Below, one piece after another: positions 21,694 to 33,983 of a DNA stretch of 64,000 bases. The stretch covers positions 60,047,251-60,111,250 of the forward strand of contig CM056994.1 in the NCBI GenBank assembly GCA_029891345.1, read 5' to 3'. The DNA is from Dryococelus australis. Taxonomy: Eukaryota > Arthropoda > Insecta > Phasmatodea > Phasmatidae. Each line of letters starts with the position of its first letter. Within the stretch, counting starts at the first letter, position 1. The position numbers and the translations under genes are program-made. The notes beneath the pieces were generated by a model. That model was not told the origin of the DNA. It did no database searches and saw only the letters and a program-made list of their open reading frames with translations.

Positions 21694-22338
21694 TTACCTA
21701 TACTGAACAAGCGTGCACTTTGCTGTTGTAGGGCATGCAAAATGAAGCGTAATTTTTTATATCGTAATAAAGTTAAACAGTGAGCTCAACATCTATGCAG
21801 TATGTTGATTTTTTTTAAAAGGAATTTCTGAATCTTTAATTTCTATTTGTCAGTTTCCACGCTAGACAATATGAACTTCACTAATGAATTAATTATAGGT
21901 AAAATAAAAACATACGTGAAATATCTGTATGCAGGCGGAATTTTGAACCAATTTCATAGTTTTACAGCAGATGAGTAGTTTATTAATACTCCCCACACAG
22001 TTTAGCGAGCTATACTGAGGTGCCTTAACGCTCCTAATTCTAGCAGTATCAGGAAACTAGGTCTTACATGTACAATTAAACCCGCCACAAGTACACTCTA
22101 AAAAAATCGTGGTCAACTTCCGAAGCTGAATTGGAAGTTTTAACCCTCATATCCCATCGAAATAATACCACACTTCTAGCTAAAAATATGGAATATTTAG
22201 CTTCGCTACTATACGTAATTGGGAAGTATCCTACGCTTTTGACTGTTTCCTGAGCAAATGTGGGAACGCTGACATGAATGTATGGGAAATAACTTTACCA
22301 TTAGTGCTTTCTCACTCTACGTATACACTCAAATATAC

Positions 22339-22578
22339 GCCGTTCACGGTAAAGTGAGCACTTTTGAAACCCTAGTTACTTTTTTATTATCAGCCATTTT
22401 TTATCCTTCCACCACTTTTTTTTTTTTTTAAATAAATATTGAAGTGTAAGTATTAAACATTCTGTATATATTTCACCGAACTCGAAAGTTAACGTCTAAA
22501 GCCACAATAAAATATGTCTATTGATTATTATTCCAAATGAGAGTGCTTCAAAAAGTGCTCATTTTACCGTGAATATCC
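22339..22578. mobile_element. Short subfamily of the GGCTGTTCACGG MITE
   Basis: The same termini (CGTTCACGGTAAAGTGAGCA and TGCTCATTTTACCGTGAAT) enclose a different, shorter interior with CAGCCATTTTTTATCC and GTTAACGTCTAAAGCC. The same interior recurs at 37572-37800 and, partly inverted, at 60462-60655. Confidence 0.75.
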
Positions 22579-22589
22579 TACAGTAAATT

Positions 22590-23334
22590 TGCGAACAATT
22601 TTTACATTCTAGCCCGGATGTATCGCAATATCAAATAATATTCTTGTATCCATTTGTTTCAGTGAGTTGATTTCTTATTAAATGATGCAGCTTTTCATAA
22701 GCAATTTATAATTAAGAAATCTCTTTCTTTTAAAGCTTCTGTAGTTTATATCTCGCACTTAAATTGCGTGATATTTTGAAATAATTAATTTCTGTCGACG
22801 ATTTTTACGGTGCCTGTTCATTTTGCCCCCCCCCCCCCCCCTCTTCACTTGCTTAGCGTAGCTAGAGAAGCCCCAACCACTTCCATGTTTGCCGCGAAAC
22901 TTGCGCCCTGTAGTTATAGTCCATTCGCGGTTACTGCCAACTTTTCTGAAGCGCTGCATAAATTATACTTCCAGGATATTCCTCCGCCTTATGTAAAACA
23001 AAGCTTAACCGATCATAGATTACACTATAGGGACAACGCACTCCATTCGTGTGCACTCAGTGTAATAACATTTTGCATAAGAACTACTGTATTTCCTACT
23101 AGACATTACCAACACACCTATTTTCTCCCTGTTTTTGTTCATATTAATAATAATTGAAGTATTGTAATCAATAAGTAGAATATAATGAAAAGTTATTTAT
23201 AATAAAAAGAAAGGGATTTTTTATGAACAGACTTATAAAACGCTAGTGATACATGACATTTCTAGGAAATAACTAAGCACATCGTACATGGGGTAGTTTG
23301 TCTAAGGTTCGATTCAAAATGCGCGAAGAAACAA
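22590..23334. other. No gene recognised
   Basis: Contains a C-run at 22827-22841 and ordinary AT-rich DNA. Open frames here show no family features. Confidence 0.4.
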
Positions 23335-23342
23335 CGAATAGG

Positions 23343-23638
23343 TAGGGATGGGAACATTTCGCGAGTTCATTTCAGGACAAGATAGACGTCAATCACGTGT
23401 ACACTGAAGTTGACTTTGCAATTAGATCGCCGTTTATTAAGACACGCCCTGGACGACTCTGAGCCAATAGCAGACTTGCAAGGAAGTAAGTAGCGAATGC
23501 CATACTGCCAAGTGTGAAGTAACATTGACTACTCTCCGGGGCAGCAGCCAATGAACAAACATCTGAGGCTCAAGTGTTCACAGGACTGTGGAGTCTAGCC
23601 TACAGGTCATTGAACTCGCGAATTTTTTCCTATCCCTA
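23343..23638. mobile_element. hAT-type MITE with 8-bp duplication
   Basis: Target duplication CGAATAGG at 23335-23342 and 23639-23646. Inverted ends: TAGGGATGGGAACATTTCGC and its mirrored counterpart GCGAATTTTTTCCTATCCCTA. Relatives are at 30014-30254 and 27506-27803. Confidence 0.88.
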
Positions 23639-24102
23639 CGAATAGGTTATAGTAGGCCTATATAGATTTTACCTGCATCACGATGTGCTTCGGACGCAAT
23701 CCCACGACGCATGTGGGTCGCACATAGTCCTTAGATCTCAACTGGTTCCCTAGGTTAGGGTAGATTAAGAAAAAAATGATAAAACCGTGCTTACATGAAA
23801 GGTGTATATTTTTATTTACTTCACTGAGCCTGTTGACATCCACAATTTTATGCCAGAAGAGTAATCAAAGTAAAGCTTTAAAACAATACTACCCTTCTAA
23901 GATCTAATTACAGGACGATATCCACGGCTTATCCGGGAGTAGAACACAGTACCTCGCGGAGAGAAACCGCCTGAAACCTCACGTCCAGTATTCATTAACG
24001 ATTTCAAGTGTTGCAATAGCGTGATAGTTTGGCGTGCGCTTTACGTTTTTCGAGCATGCCTCTTAGTGCCAATGAATAAGTTGCTGGGTGCTAGGTGCTA
24101 TA

Positions 24103-24953
24103 GGCTGTTCACGGTAAACTGCAGAGCACTTTTGAAAGCCCTGTAAGAGTGGGATGGCCCGCATGAATACGCGTATCTCGGCAAATAAATGTTCTGCCGA
24201 CGTTTTGTCAGAAAAAAAAAAAAAAATTTGATATTTTACCCCATTTTTTTTACTTTTGTCATACTAAGTGTATTCTTGGAGAAAAAATTCGTGAAAATTG
24301 TCAAACATCACATTTTTGAAGCTTGCCTATGCAAATTCCTTAAGCGGCAAGAGAAAAGTACAGAGATACGGACATACTTTAATCTGTAGGCTTTCACCGC
24401 GTATAGTAAAACCTCACTGTTACAGATCTAATTTGCACAGTACAGCGTCACGACGGAAACACTGCACGCCTTGCGCGTAGGAGCGATGAGACACTAGGTA
24501 TACGTGTTAGTGTCACCCGTATCGCTCCCTCACTTCTTGGCCTTGGACGCGGGGATCCATCCCACTCTTAAGATGTACGTGTGCGGACATTGTATATTCT
24601 TCCAAAATATGTTGGTCAAATTAAAATGACAATGGCCTGTTGATCACTTTATTCATGCGTCCGCTAAGTGGAACTGTGAAATTATTAGAAAAGTAAATAT
24701 TTAAAAAATCTAGCGACGTTTAAACTTCGATGCTTTAAAAAAAGAATAAAGCGAAACAGATCATTTCAATTTTCACAAATGTTTCACCAACACTTTTAAT
24801 TCAACATTAGGACTTGGCACTACTTTCCTTCCATCGTTACCAACTTTACTGGGCGCATGCCACACAGCCCGCTCGTTAAAATGCATGCAGGCGGGGGCAG
24901 TGACATTATCTAAAAGTTGATTTCAAAAGTGGTCATTTTATCTTGAACAGCCT
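24103..24953. mobile_element. GGCTGTTCACGG MITE, copy 4, interrupted
   Basis: The left terminus at 24103 and right terminus ending CTTGAACAGCC at 24952 belong to one copy, split by the TA-flanked element at 24146-24568. Confidence 0.82.
24146..24568. mobile_element. TA-flanked element with AGAGTGGGATGG ends, nested
   Basis: The ends AGAGTGGGATGG and CCATCCCACTCT are perfectly inverted and flanked by TA on both sides. The host MITE resumes at AGATGTACGTG, as in other copies. Inside is a hairpin around 24480-24530 (GGAGCGATGAGACACTA mirrored downstream). A TA duplication fits Tc1/mariner-like transposition; no transposase is present. Confidence 0.8.
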
Positions 24954-25510
24954 TTATCAGCAATAAACATCCTTAAGCGGCAAACGCACAGAGACTTTCA
25001 CAGATTAGATTACTGGAACGGGAGACCCCCAAAAACTGTGGGAGAACTGTTTCCTTTTTGGGGAATGGTGCACGAAAACGGTATATTTACATTATTTTTG
25101 TCACAACTTGTTTCACAGAGGATTTTCCGAAATTTTTGGCTCAACAAGACGTTAATAACAGTTTTGAACACCTTCTTACATTGTTACAAATTAATTGTGT
25201 TCGTTGTTCTCGGAGTACTGATTGAGGTAAGAAAAAATTATTTCTTTTTTTCCATGAGTGCTCCGATAATAATGAAGGCAGTGAATATATGACAACGTAA
25301 AGAGGCGTTGAAAATTATTATTTACGTGTTGTCGAGCCAAAAATTTCGATAAACACCCCGGAAAACGACTTATATCGAAAATCCGGTAAATAAACTGCTT
25401 TCATGCACCAGTTCCCCTTATGTGCACAGTTCAGGACGCAAGCCTTCGAGTGGATACACAAAGTAACCTTGTTTTCTGTGCTGTGCTGTAATAACGTGTC
25501 GATCAACTGA

Positions 25511-25764
25511 GGGGCCACGGTGGCCGAGCGGTTAACCCGCTCGCCTCCCACCAAGGCGAACCTGATTCAATCCCCGCCAGAGTCACTGGATTTTCGCAAG
25601 TGGGAATCGTGCCGGACGATGCCGTTGGTGGGCGGGTCTTCTCGGGGATCTCCCGTTTCCTCGCCCCTTTATTCCGGCGGCGCTCCATATTCACTTCAAT
25701 CACCCTCATCGGCTCTCAAGACCTCGCTGTTAAGAGCCGCCCAGATCTCTTCACTCACTCACTA
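25511..25764 (+). repeat. Full-length tRNA-derived SINE
   Basis: The head GGGGCCACGGTGGCCGAGCG..TTAACCCGCTCG with a B-box-like GATTCAATCCCC leads to a conserved body (CGTGCCGGACGATGCC, GGCGGGTCTTCTCGGGGA) and a tail TCTCAAGACCTCGCTG..TCACTCACTCAC. Imperfect target duplications GATCAACTGA (25501-25510) and GATTAACTGA (25765-25774) bound it. Other copies are at 26222, 29458, 33412, 50337 and 60943. Confidence 0.9.
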
Positions 25765-26221
25765 GATTAACTGAAGTGAGGCAGTTCGGCAAAGTTAAGC
25801 CGTTCTGTGCAATGCAATCCGGTATGAACTTCTTGCGGACTATTTTTTTTTGTTCGTTTGATAATAAAATCAATCTTTGGGATATTTTTGCAGGTTCTCG
25901 TTTTGTTTTAGCATCAAATATTTGTTTATTTACTTCGTTTTGAGACAAGTGCTGCAAAGTTTAGTTTAACAATCTACAGTTAGTAATCACTATGTAATAC
26001 TCCTACCGTAAATGTGTGTTTAATCCACCCTGATGTAGAACGAAGCCATAAGTATCTTGCATGCGCACACGTCCTTGATAGTGGACGCGGTCACTAGACG
26101 CGTTTAAAGACTTCGGCCACGAATCTCGTCAATTTAAAATAAAATAAAAATTTAGAAGAAAGCATACATTCAGGATAATACCTTAGGTGGCAAGTGAGAT
26201 GAAATACATCAAAATGGCGAT

Positions 26222-26464
26222 GAGTGAGTGAAGAGATTTGGACGGCTTTTAACAGCGAGTAAGGGGCGGGTGATTGAGGTGAGTATGGGGCGGCGCAGGA
26301 ATGAAAGGGCGGGAGAAACGGGAGATCCCCGAGAAGACCCGCCGACCAACGGCATCGTCCGGCACGATTGCCACGTGCGAAAGTCCGGTGACCCGGCGGG
26401 GGATTGAGCCCGGTTCGCCTTGGTGGGAGGCGAGTGGGCTAACCGCTCGGCCACCGTGGCCCCA
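26222..26464 (-). repeat. tRNA-derived SINE, minus-strand copy
   Basis: Reverse complement of the SINE at 25511. Imperfect target duplications AATGGCGAT (26213-26221) and AATGACGAT (26466-26474) flank it. Confidence 0.88.
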
Positions 26465-26997
26465 GAATGACGATAATATAGTCCGCTGAGATAAGATGGC
26501 GTACTTAATGCATGGCGCTTCATCGTATACGTGGTTTTTCTACAGCCTGGCTAAAATATATCAGTATTCTGTAAACAGCGTCAAACGACACAGCTCCTGA
26601 TTTTAAATTAGAGCTGACGTAACCCGCATACGTTGTATGGAGGAAACGCGGCAACAGACTGTGCACGGATATTAAGGTCGAGGGTGTGACGCCCGTTCGC
26701 TGTGCTGGGTTCACGAGGTCAGGTGGCGGCTTGTAAAATTGTTGACGTAATGGCGGCGGTGATGACAGGGATAGATTCCCCCCGGGCCCGCACGTCGAGT
26801 GCCGATTTGACGTATGCGGATGGCGGTGTGACGTCATGGGTGCTCGTCTGACTCACCGCGAAGAAGCGTGGGAGGTACGAACGGTGTTTTGGTGTCTTCG
26901 CCCTCCAGGATCCGCACTTGACACAGGCGGCGGTCGAGCCGTCTCGCCTGCAGGGGTCGTCTACCAGCTGCGTGTCCTGCCCACCGGCGAAGGTAAA

Positions 26998-27410
26998 GTC
27001 TGTTCACGATAGAGTGAGCACTTTTGAAATAACCCTTAGAAAAATGTCGCTGCCCCTGCCTGCATATATTTTAACGGGCGTACTGAGTGACATGCGCCCG
27101 GTAAAGTTGGTAACGATGGATCGAAAGTAGTTCCATATGTCAAGGCCAAATAAAAAGCGTTAGGTATCCATTTGTGATAATTTAAATCATTTCTTACGCT
27201 ACCTGTTTTTTAACGTCTCAGTGTGTAAAATGTAGGCTATTTCTAAAATATTTACTTTTCTAATAATTTCAGTCTCACGTGACCGACGCATGAATAAAGT
27301 GACGAGGACCATCGCAATGGTAATTTTATATAAGGTGGAAGAATTTACAACGTCCGTACAAGTAGATCTTAAGTAGGGCTTCTTAAAGTGCCATTTTACA
27401 ATGAACAGCC
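26998..27410. mobile_element. GGCTGTTCACGG MITE, copy 5
   Basis: Left end GTCTGTTCACGATAGAGTGA, right end CCATTTTACAATGAACAGCC; interior as in the other long copies. Confidence 0.82.
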
Positions 27411-27505
27411 TATACGCATACATACACAACGACTGGAAATTCGGCAATTTCTCGAATACTTTTTGTACCAGGGTAGAATTCACAGCCTTCTGTATACCTA
27501 GTCAC

Positions 27506-27803
27506 TAGAGACGTGCAAATTTCGCGCTATCTTTCGGTGAGAGGACAGACCCCACTGCCTTATAAACAAGTAAGCACAGTCCGTGGTTTCACTGGCCGCT
27601 GCACTTCAATCAACGTCACCTACTTGCTTGATCTCCTTAAAAGAGATTGGCTACTCCACCATTGAACCAATATTGCCGGCTCAAGAGCTCTCTCCTGGGT
27701 GTGCCACACGTATTTACCACCAATGACTAGAGTCGGCCAAGCACACGGTAAATTGCAGTTCAGTCTGTTCTTAAATAATTACGCGAATTTTGAAGGGTCT
27801 CTA
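27506..27803. mobile_element. hAT-type MITE relative
   Basis: TAGAGACGTGCAAATTTCGCG at the left is mirrored by CGCGAATTTTGAAGGGTCTCTA at the right. Size and ends match the elements at 23343 and 30014. The target duplication is not clear. Confidence 0.65.
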
Positions 27804-27809
27804 CTAAGC

Positions 27810-29445
27810 GTACTTTTGTTTGTTTATCCACTGCAGCTACTGTGACAAGTGTATTTCTCTTTTAGGGGCGGTTTCACAGTGCGAGTCTTTCTTCGGATTA
27901 AGGTCTGATTAAAATGTTAATGCTGGTTAGCTGCTTTTCTGTTTCTTAATGTATGGTTAAGAATAATCAACGTTTACTTGTAACCAATGGTTATATTAAA
28001 AATAAGAGCAGGTTACTATTACTGGGCTAATCAGAACATATTAGTTACAATAAATATGGTAGTAATTCTTGGTTAATAAAAGGTAATATCTGCGTATTAA
28101 AATTAGTTCTAATAATTTCAGCAGAATATTTTGGTTGGCTATTTGAGGATGATGTTGATTACATCAGCCGGCGCCAATTATTCAGACACAGTTAATTTTT
28201 GTAATAAGTGATTATTTTTTGACATATTTTGTTTGCCGAAAATAGCTGTTCCTATTCTGCTTGAAAATACAAAACAGCAAATGACAAATTAATAGCAGCC
28301 GATCGCAATATGAGACTAACCAATGATTAAACCTTATGTCTAAATGTATTATGTGGTCAGATAGGTAATATTTCAAACATTGTGAAACTGGCCCGTTAGA
28401 CTCGATTGTGTTATTTCTCCCTGTTTACAGCAGGCTTCAGAGCCTTCATAAAAATGTCGGGTGAATCTGGTTACCCGCTGTAGGCTATAAGTTACTGTTC
28501 CATCCAGTAAGCAGTTGATGTCCTCTAAGACTTGCTTACTTCTTTAGCTTATCTCAAGTTCGAAAAGTGCAAACATAAAATTCCTTCATACCTTTCCAGT
28601 TACCCTCTGCTGGGAAGCGAACAGCACACACTAATAATTCAACCTAAACTTACATCTAAAAAGGACACATTCATGTACGTGGGATTCTAAACCCGGAACC
28701 TCACCACACAAAAAGATAACAAACGTCCTGGCGGTCTCGGCCAGAAGTATCGTCTTCCTTGTCGTCTAGATGTCCTGGAAATACGCGAGTGCGTTTTAAA
28801 GGAACGTTCCTCGTCTTACTCAGCCCACTATCAGCTTATTTAATGGCCCCTGCCTTCATGAGAACATGCCGTTCTGATTATACGTGTTCATTATCAGCTC
28901 AGAGCTCTATAGAAATTATAGAATAAATTGTCGTCCAGAAATTTTTGGTACTTAATTATACAAGCAGATTCAGCAAACTGAATGGTCAAGTGGACTGATT
29001 TTGCTTACGAAAATTATAATGTATTCTATAATTAACTGTTACTTAGTTTTTAGAAGAAAACGAAATACATTACCAAACAACGAAACTATGAAATCTCCGC
29101 CATATTGATTTAACATTAAAAAAATCTTCATGTGAACACGTAATTACCTTAGTTTGAAATAAAGTTTCATATTTTGTGATAATAATCATTGTTTCACTTC
29201 GTCGTGAGTGCGGAGCTCAGCTTGCATTTTTCCTAATAATTACTTTCTCTACCATTTTGGTACTACCAACATAAATAGAAAAATACAAGTGTTTTGCTGA
29301 ATAAGCATATTAAGATATTACGCTCCTTCTAAGATTTATATTCCCTTTACTACATTTTTCAATTTGGTTGTTATCAACATTTCGATGTTATGTAAAAATA
29401 ACACTCACAGTGACATGAAACCGTCCTGTGAATGTTTTAAAACTT
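27810..29445. other. No gene or identified repeat
   Basis: AT-rich DNA. I found no coding motifs, tRNA-like heads or paired termini. Confidence 0.4.
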
Positions 29446-29457
29446 AAATGAAATATT

Positions 29458-29573
29458 CCCGTTTTCTTCCGCCCTTTCATTCCGGCGCTGCTCCATACTC
29501 ATCTCAATTACCCCTCATCGCCTCTCAAGGCCTCGATGTTAAGAGCCGCCCAAATATTTTCACTCACTCACTG
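29458..29573 (+). repeat. 5'-truncated SINE with 12-bp target duplication
   Basis: Only the 3' half of the SINE is present (from CCGCCCTTTCATTCCGG to TCACTCACTCACT). AAATGAAATATT is duplicated at 29446-29457 and 29574-29585, showing that truncation happened during LINE-type reverse transcription. Confidence 0.9.
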
Positions 29574-30013
29574 AAATGAAATATTATCAGAGTTGTTCAA
29601 AATACAAATTTTATTTGATTTATTTTATTTTATTTCCTACAGTTAAACTGAGATATTGTCCTCCTCCCATGTCATGAATCAAAAGTCACAAACTAGGGAT
29701 GTTACATGTTTGTTAAGCTTAAATAAACAATTTACTAATTAAAGTTTCCGAGAGTTACGATGGTTAAATAAACTGTTCAAACGTGCGGCATTCATTGCGA
29801 ATTTGGAAGCAGTTCTAGAGTTGGTCCACATTCATTTCGTCTGAAATCCTCGTGTGAAAAAGATGAGTGACATGCACATGCCACGTGGCCACTGTAATTG
29901 GCGGGCTGGCACGAGGGGCGTGGCAGGCCGGGGCAATCGCTCCTCCCCCAGCTCCCCGCCAGACAACATCCATTCTTCACCGGCGCTCGCGCAGCTGGAA
30001 GAACACCAATGAC

Positions 30014-30254
30014 TAGGGACGTGCAGAATTTGCGGATTCATTTTGGGACAAGCTAGAATTCAAAACATGTGTGTTCATATAACATTAGCCATTGGTCCAC
30101 ATGGTCTTTGACACCTCATGGAGAAGGCTGGCCCAGTCGTCGCCTTCTACTGTGAAAGCTGACAACCAATGCACAGTTGACATAGGCATATATGTACATA
30201 ATACTGTAGATCTAGCCTGCAGCTCACTGAACTCCCGAATTTATCAGGTCTCTA
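30014..30254. mobile_element. hAT-type MITE with 8-bp duplication
   Basis: Target duplication CCAATGAC at 30006-30013 and 30255-30262. Ends TAGGGACGTGCAGAATTTGCG and AATTTATCAGGTCTCTA are imperfectly inverted. Confidence 0.85.
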
Positions 30255-30262
30255 CCAATGAC

Positions 30263-31546
30263 AGTCTCCTCGCGCGATCATTGTGTATACTGCGCGCCAA
30301 ACACACACACCTGCGATGAAAAAACTGTATTGATAATTTTACTTCTTTTATATGTATTTTGATATGCTGAATTTGAAAATGGTACTCAAATTCTCGTAGG
30401 CCATATCACGCAATGTTTTCCCACAAAATGGGGTTATGTAACTGACTAATGTAAGCTGCACTTTTTTCATCTTTAAGTAACTTCTTTACTTTATACCTAC
30501 TCATTTCGGAACAAAAAAGTTCTCAAATACTTTTTCATGTTTACTTCTGTTGCACTCTTCACCACAACAATCCGACCACTAGTACAAGCGGAAAAACAAA
30601 ACCCGCTCCTTCATGACCAAGAGAAAAAGGGACAATATTACTATTCAATTAAATTAATTTGTAAACTTAAGCATTTTTAGAGATATTTGTTATAAATTCA
30701 CAAGTGTGTTTTGTTCAGTAATACACCTTCGAATAAGTTATCAACAACAGTACAAAGGCTTACATTACAAAGGCGGATTGTAAAAAATTGGTACGTGATC
30801 GAGAAAAACTGAGGCTAGTTTCAAATTCAACATTCCTAAAAACCTGTTCGGAGAGCATAATTAAAAAAAAAAAAAAACTTTTGATGGCCCAAATTTGCAG
30901 GTCTATGACATCGACGAGCCTGGACTAAGGTTAAGGTGGTGATGGTGGCCTTGCAATTTTATGTTTATTTATATTCTTTGCAGCTTACTCTAATGATTTA
31001 ATATTAAAATTCCAACCTTATTATTACACACAGAACCACCTTACAAAATTCCTGAAACCAGAATGGACTGATTTCAGAATGTATTTTTCATGTGAGATTA
31101 AAAAATAATAAATAAGTTAGTATTTATTGCACTCACATATACAACAAAAGCAACGCGGGCAAAATATTGCGGTCTTAAAAATTTTCTTTACTATATGTCG
31201 TATGTTCCGATAGTCCTCGTTTTTAAATACGTGTTCTGTAAAGTAAGTCGCGGTGTAAAAAACAATTCCAAAATGGAAGGGATTACGATACAATGTTCTG
31301 CACAAACTCGGGCGGAAGCTTCTACGAGACCTGCTACATGAGCCAGCATGTAAGCAGCTATGGAGGTTGCTATGGAATAACCTGCCACGCCGTACTTGCT
31401 GCCGCACAAGTAAAGGCGAGTGCATTATATGATTTTCTTCTGCAACTGTGGTCCAAGAATGTACTTCACTCACGACTTATGCAGTATGTGTTTTTGCAAA
31501 ATGTATTTTTTTTTTTGTGATAGGTTTAACTGCAATTTTTCGACTG
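30263..31546. other. No gene recognised
   Basis: AT-rich. The open frames on both strands around 31117-31520 lack recognisable domains. Confidence 0.4.
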
Positions 31547-32147
31547 GAATACGTCTTTAAATTTGTAACCATAGTGGGAGGTAATCCAGAAAATCCGATG
31601 ATAACAAAATCGGGGGATAGAGTTTAGCATTGCAGCTCCGAATCTATCGTCTACATACAAATTCAATTACACCACTCGATTGCCAAAGGTCCAAAGAATG
31701 TTATGTTGAGGGAGGACTGCGAATTTTGATTTCGTTTCGCCGCGTCTCATAACTTCCGCGTAGTATAACTATTGACTAGGAGAAGCTACGACGCTCGTCT
31801 GAGTTTTAATCGATAGATCTCGTCGAGATCAATCGATTGCGTGTATAAAAACATTTGTGTGGCGTGGTAATGGTGAAATTGTATGCGTTTAACGTAAAGA
31901 AAATTAAGAAAACGTAACAAAATTTCTGCCTATACTCGTCAAAAAGCCAAGTCGAAATACATAAATCGTATACGGTTGGAAAGAGCATCTCAAAAGCAAT
32001 CCACTGATACCCATAAAACCACATATGATCGAGTGAAGCGGTGTCGGGAATGTAAAATAAACATCAAGGCGTCCGAGCGCGTCAACGTAGACTTATTCGC
32101 GCAAAACAAACGGCCGTGTCCCCAACACAGCAAAACCCAATTCTTTT
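31547..32147 (+). repeat. Unclassified repeat with a conserved basic peptide, copy 1
   Basis: It shares most of its length with 54270-54784. An open frame (31976-32173) gives a Lys/Arg/Ser-rich peptide with KQSTDTHKTTYDRVKRCREC and KASERVNVDLF, also present in copy 2. An extra segment of about 82 bp near 31763-31845 is absent from copy 2. I cannot assign the family; a degraded N-terminal fragment of a transposon protein is one possibility. Confidence 0.65.
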
Positions 32148-32254
32148 TAAACAAACACGAATATTTGCGGTAATTTTCACATAACACTGCTATAGCAACA
32201 GTAAAAATTTTCGCGGCATTTTGTTTACTATGTATATTTGTTTATTGGTCTCAT

Positions 32255-32260
<6 letters not shown>

Positions 32261-32308
<48 letters not shown>
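32261..32308. repeat. Long poly-A tract
   Basis: About 48 consecutive A residues. It may be a retroposon tail, but no matching head is clear upstream. Confidence 0.9.
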
Positions 32309-32309
<1 letters not shown>

Positions 32310-32310
<1 letters not shown>

Positions 32311-33399
32311 ACAAATATTGTCAATACCACTCTCCACCATTCTTTCTCTAATTGGCTAAAATTTCAACCTTGTTGAATACCTTCCATCGTAAATTGCACA
32401 CGGCCGATTACGTAAACGCCTATGAAAACGGCCAGTAGACCGCTACATCTCTCATATATCCATCCATACCATGGCATTTATAAACAGCCCTACTATCGGC
32501 CATTACCTCTGGTAAAGAGTATAGTGAAGGAGGAGGAGGAGGAGGTATAGGGGCCTATAACAAGAGAACAGCGTGGAATTCTTTCTACTAACTGATCTGA
32601 AAATATTGACTCCTGCAAAATTTTCAGCACTACGAAGGTAAATTAGTAATTTTTTTTTTTTTTAGTTCGAAGTATATGTGTGAGCATGTGTGCATTACAG
32701 TTACAATAACGAAAATAGCTTAGTCTTTAAATATTATATATCTAATTTCATTAATAAAAGTGGGAAACATAGACATACTTGTCCTTTAACGTGGACGTAA
32801 TTTACAGAATGTTGAACTCCAATGACGCAGATGTTGATTGTAAGGAACAATAAAACAATCCACTTATAACTTCCACTTTAAAAATTATTTTGAGAAAACT
32901 AAGTTTTACGTGGTAGAAAACTAAATTACTTGTTCTTTAACTGGAAAATTCGCGTGTTCCCCAGGAACGCGAGATCGAAGTGAAAACATAAAAAATAGTA
33001 TTAATGGAGAAAATAAATAATTTAATCATCCTGTGCCCAAAACCAATCGAGGAGTGATATCTTATTTAGTGGCTCATTTGCAACGGTGTCGAAAGAACTA
33101 TGTTTGATCATATAACCCACGCAGAGAGCGAAAATGGAGTCGTTTTTTAACCTGCTTTCCGAAGGAAAGAAATGCCTTTCAGATCACTTTCATGTCTGTG
33201 TGTCCGTGTGTGTGTTTGTGCTTGTGTGTGCCCTCCCTCAAAAATTTCGAACGAGCCAACCGAATTCCACCAAACTCAGTATACATATTGTACTAAGTAA
33301 GAACCCCTTTTTCTAGATATTTATATAAATAGCACCAAATAAGTAAAAGCAATGCAAATCCGTTTTGCGCCTGGGTAAATACAGCAATACTGCATCTTC
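32310..33399. other. No gene recognised
   Basis: AT-rich with a short GGA run near 32530 and a T-run near 32650. No paired termini found. Confidence 0.4.
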
Positions 33400-33411
33400 A
33401 CGTGTAGAGTA

Positions 33412-33668
33412 AGAGGACGTGGTGGCTGAGCGGTTAGACTTCTCTCCTCACAGGCGAACCGGGTTCAATCCCCGGCCAGGTCACTCCCGGATTTTCGCAC
33501 GTGGGAATCGTTCCGGACGATGACGCTGGTCGGCGGGTTTTCTCGGGGATATGTCGTTTTCCCCGCCCTTGCATTCCGGTGCTGCTCCATTCTCACCTCA
33601 TTTTACCCTAATCGGGTCTCAAGACCTCGTTTTTAAGAGCCGCCCAAGTCTCTCAACTCAATCTCTCA
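33412..33668 (+). repeat. tRNA-derived SINE with near-perfect target duplication
   Basis: GGACGTGGTGGCTGAGCGG begins the head; the body and tail match the copy at 25511. Flanks ACGTGTAGAG (33400-33409) and ACGTGTGGAG (33669-33678) form the duplication. Confidence 0.88.
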
Positions 33669-33983
33669 ACGTGTGGAGCATAGGTGGAAATTACTGAATA
33701 AACATGGGGGGGGGGGGTGAAAAATTTTATGGCGGTCGTACCAGAGGTTAGTGTAATGGCAACGGACTATTTCCGTAGAGGCTGTTCACTGAAAAGTGGG
33801 CACTTCTGAGAGCCCTACGTAAGATCTACGTGTATGCGTATTATGTATGTACATTCTTTCACCATAAGTAAAATTAACATTTCCATTGGCCTGATCACTT
33901 TATTCATGCGTCGGTCAAGCGAAACTGTGAAATTATTTGGAAAGTAAATATTTTATGAATTGTTTAATTTTTTTCACTGCAGC

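Noticed and set aside
25503-26523. Mirror-image frames with shared peptides such as PLVGGSSRGSPVS
   Set aside because: They are the plus and minus copies of the same SINE, not a duplicated gene.
31117-31520. Overlapping 72-118 codon frames on both strands
   Set aside because: No recognisable features, and opposite-strand frames are equally open.
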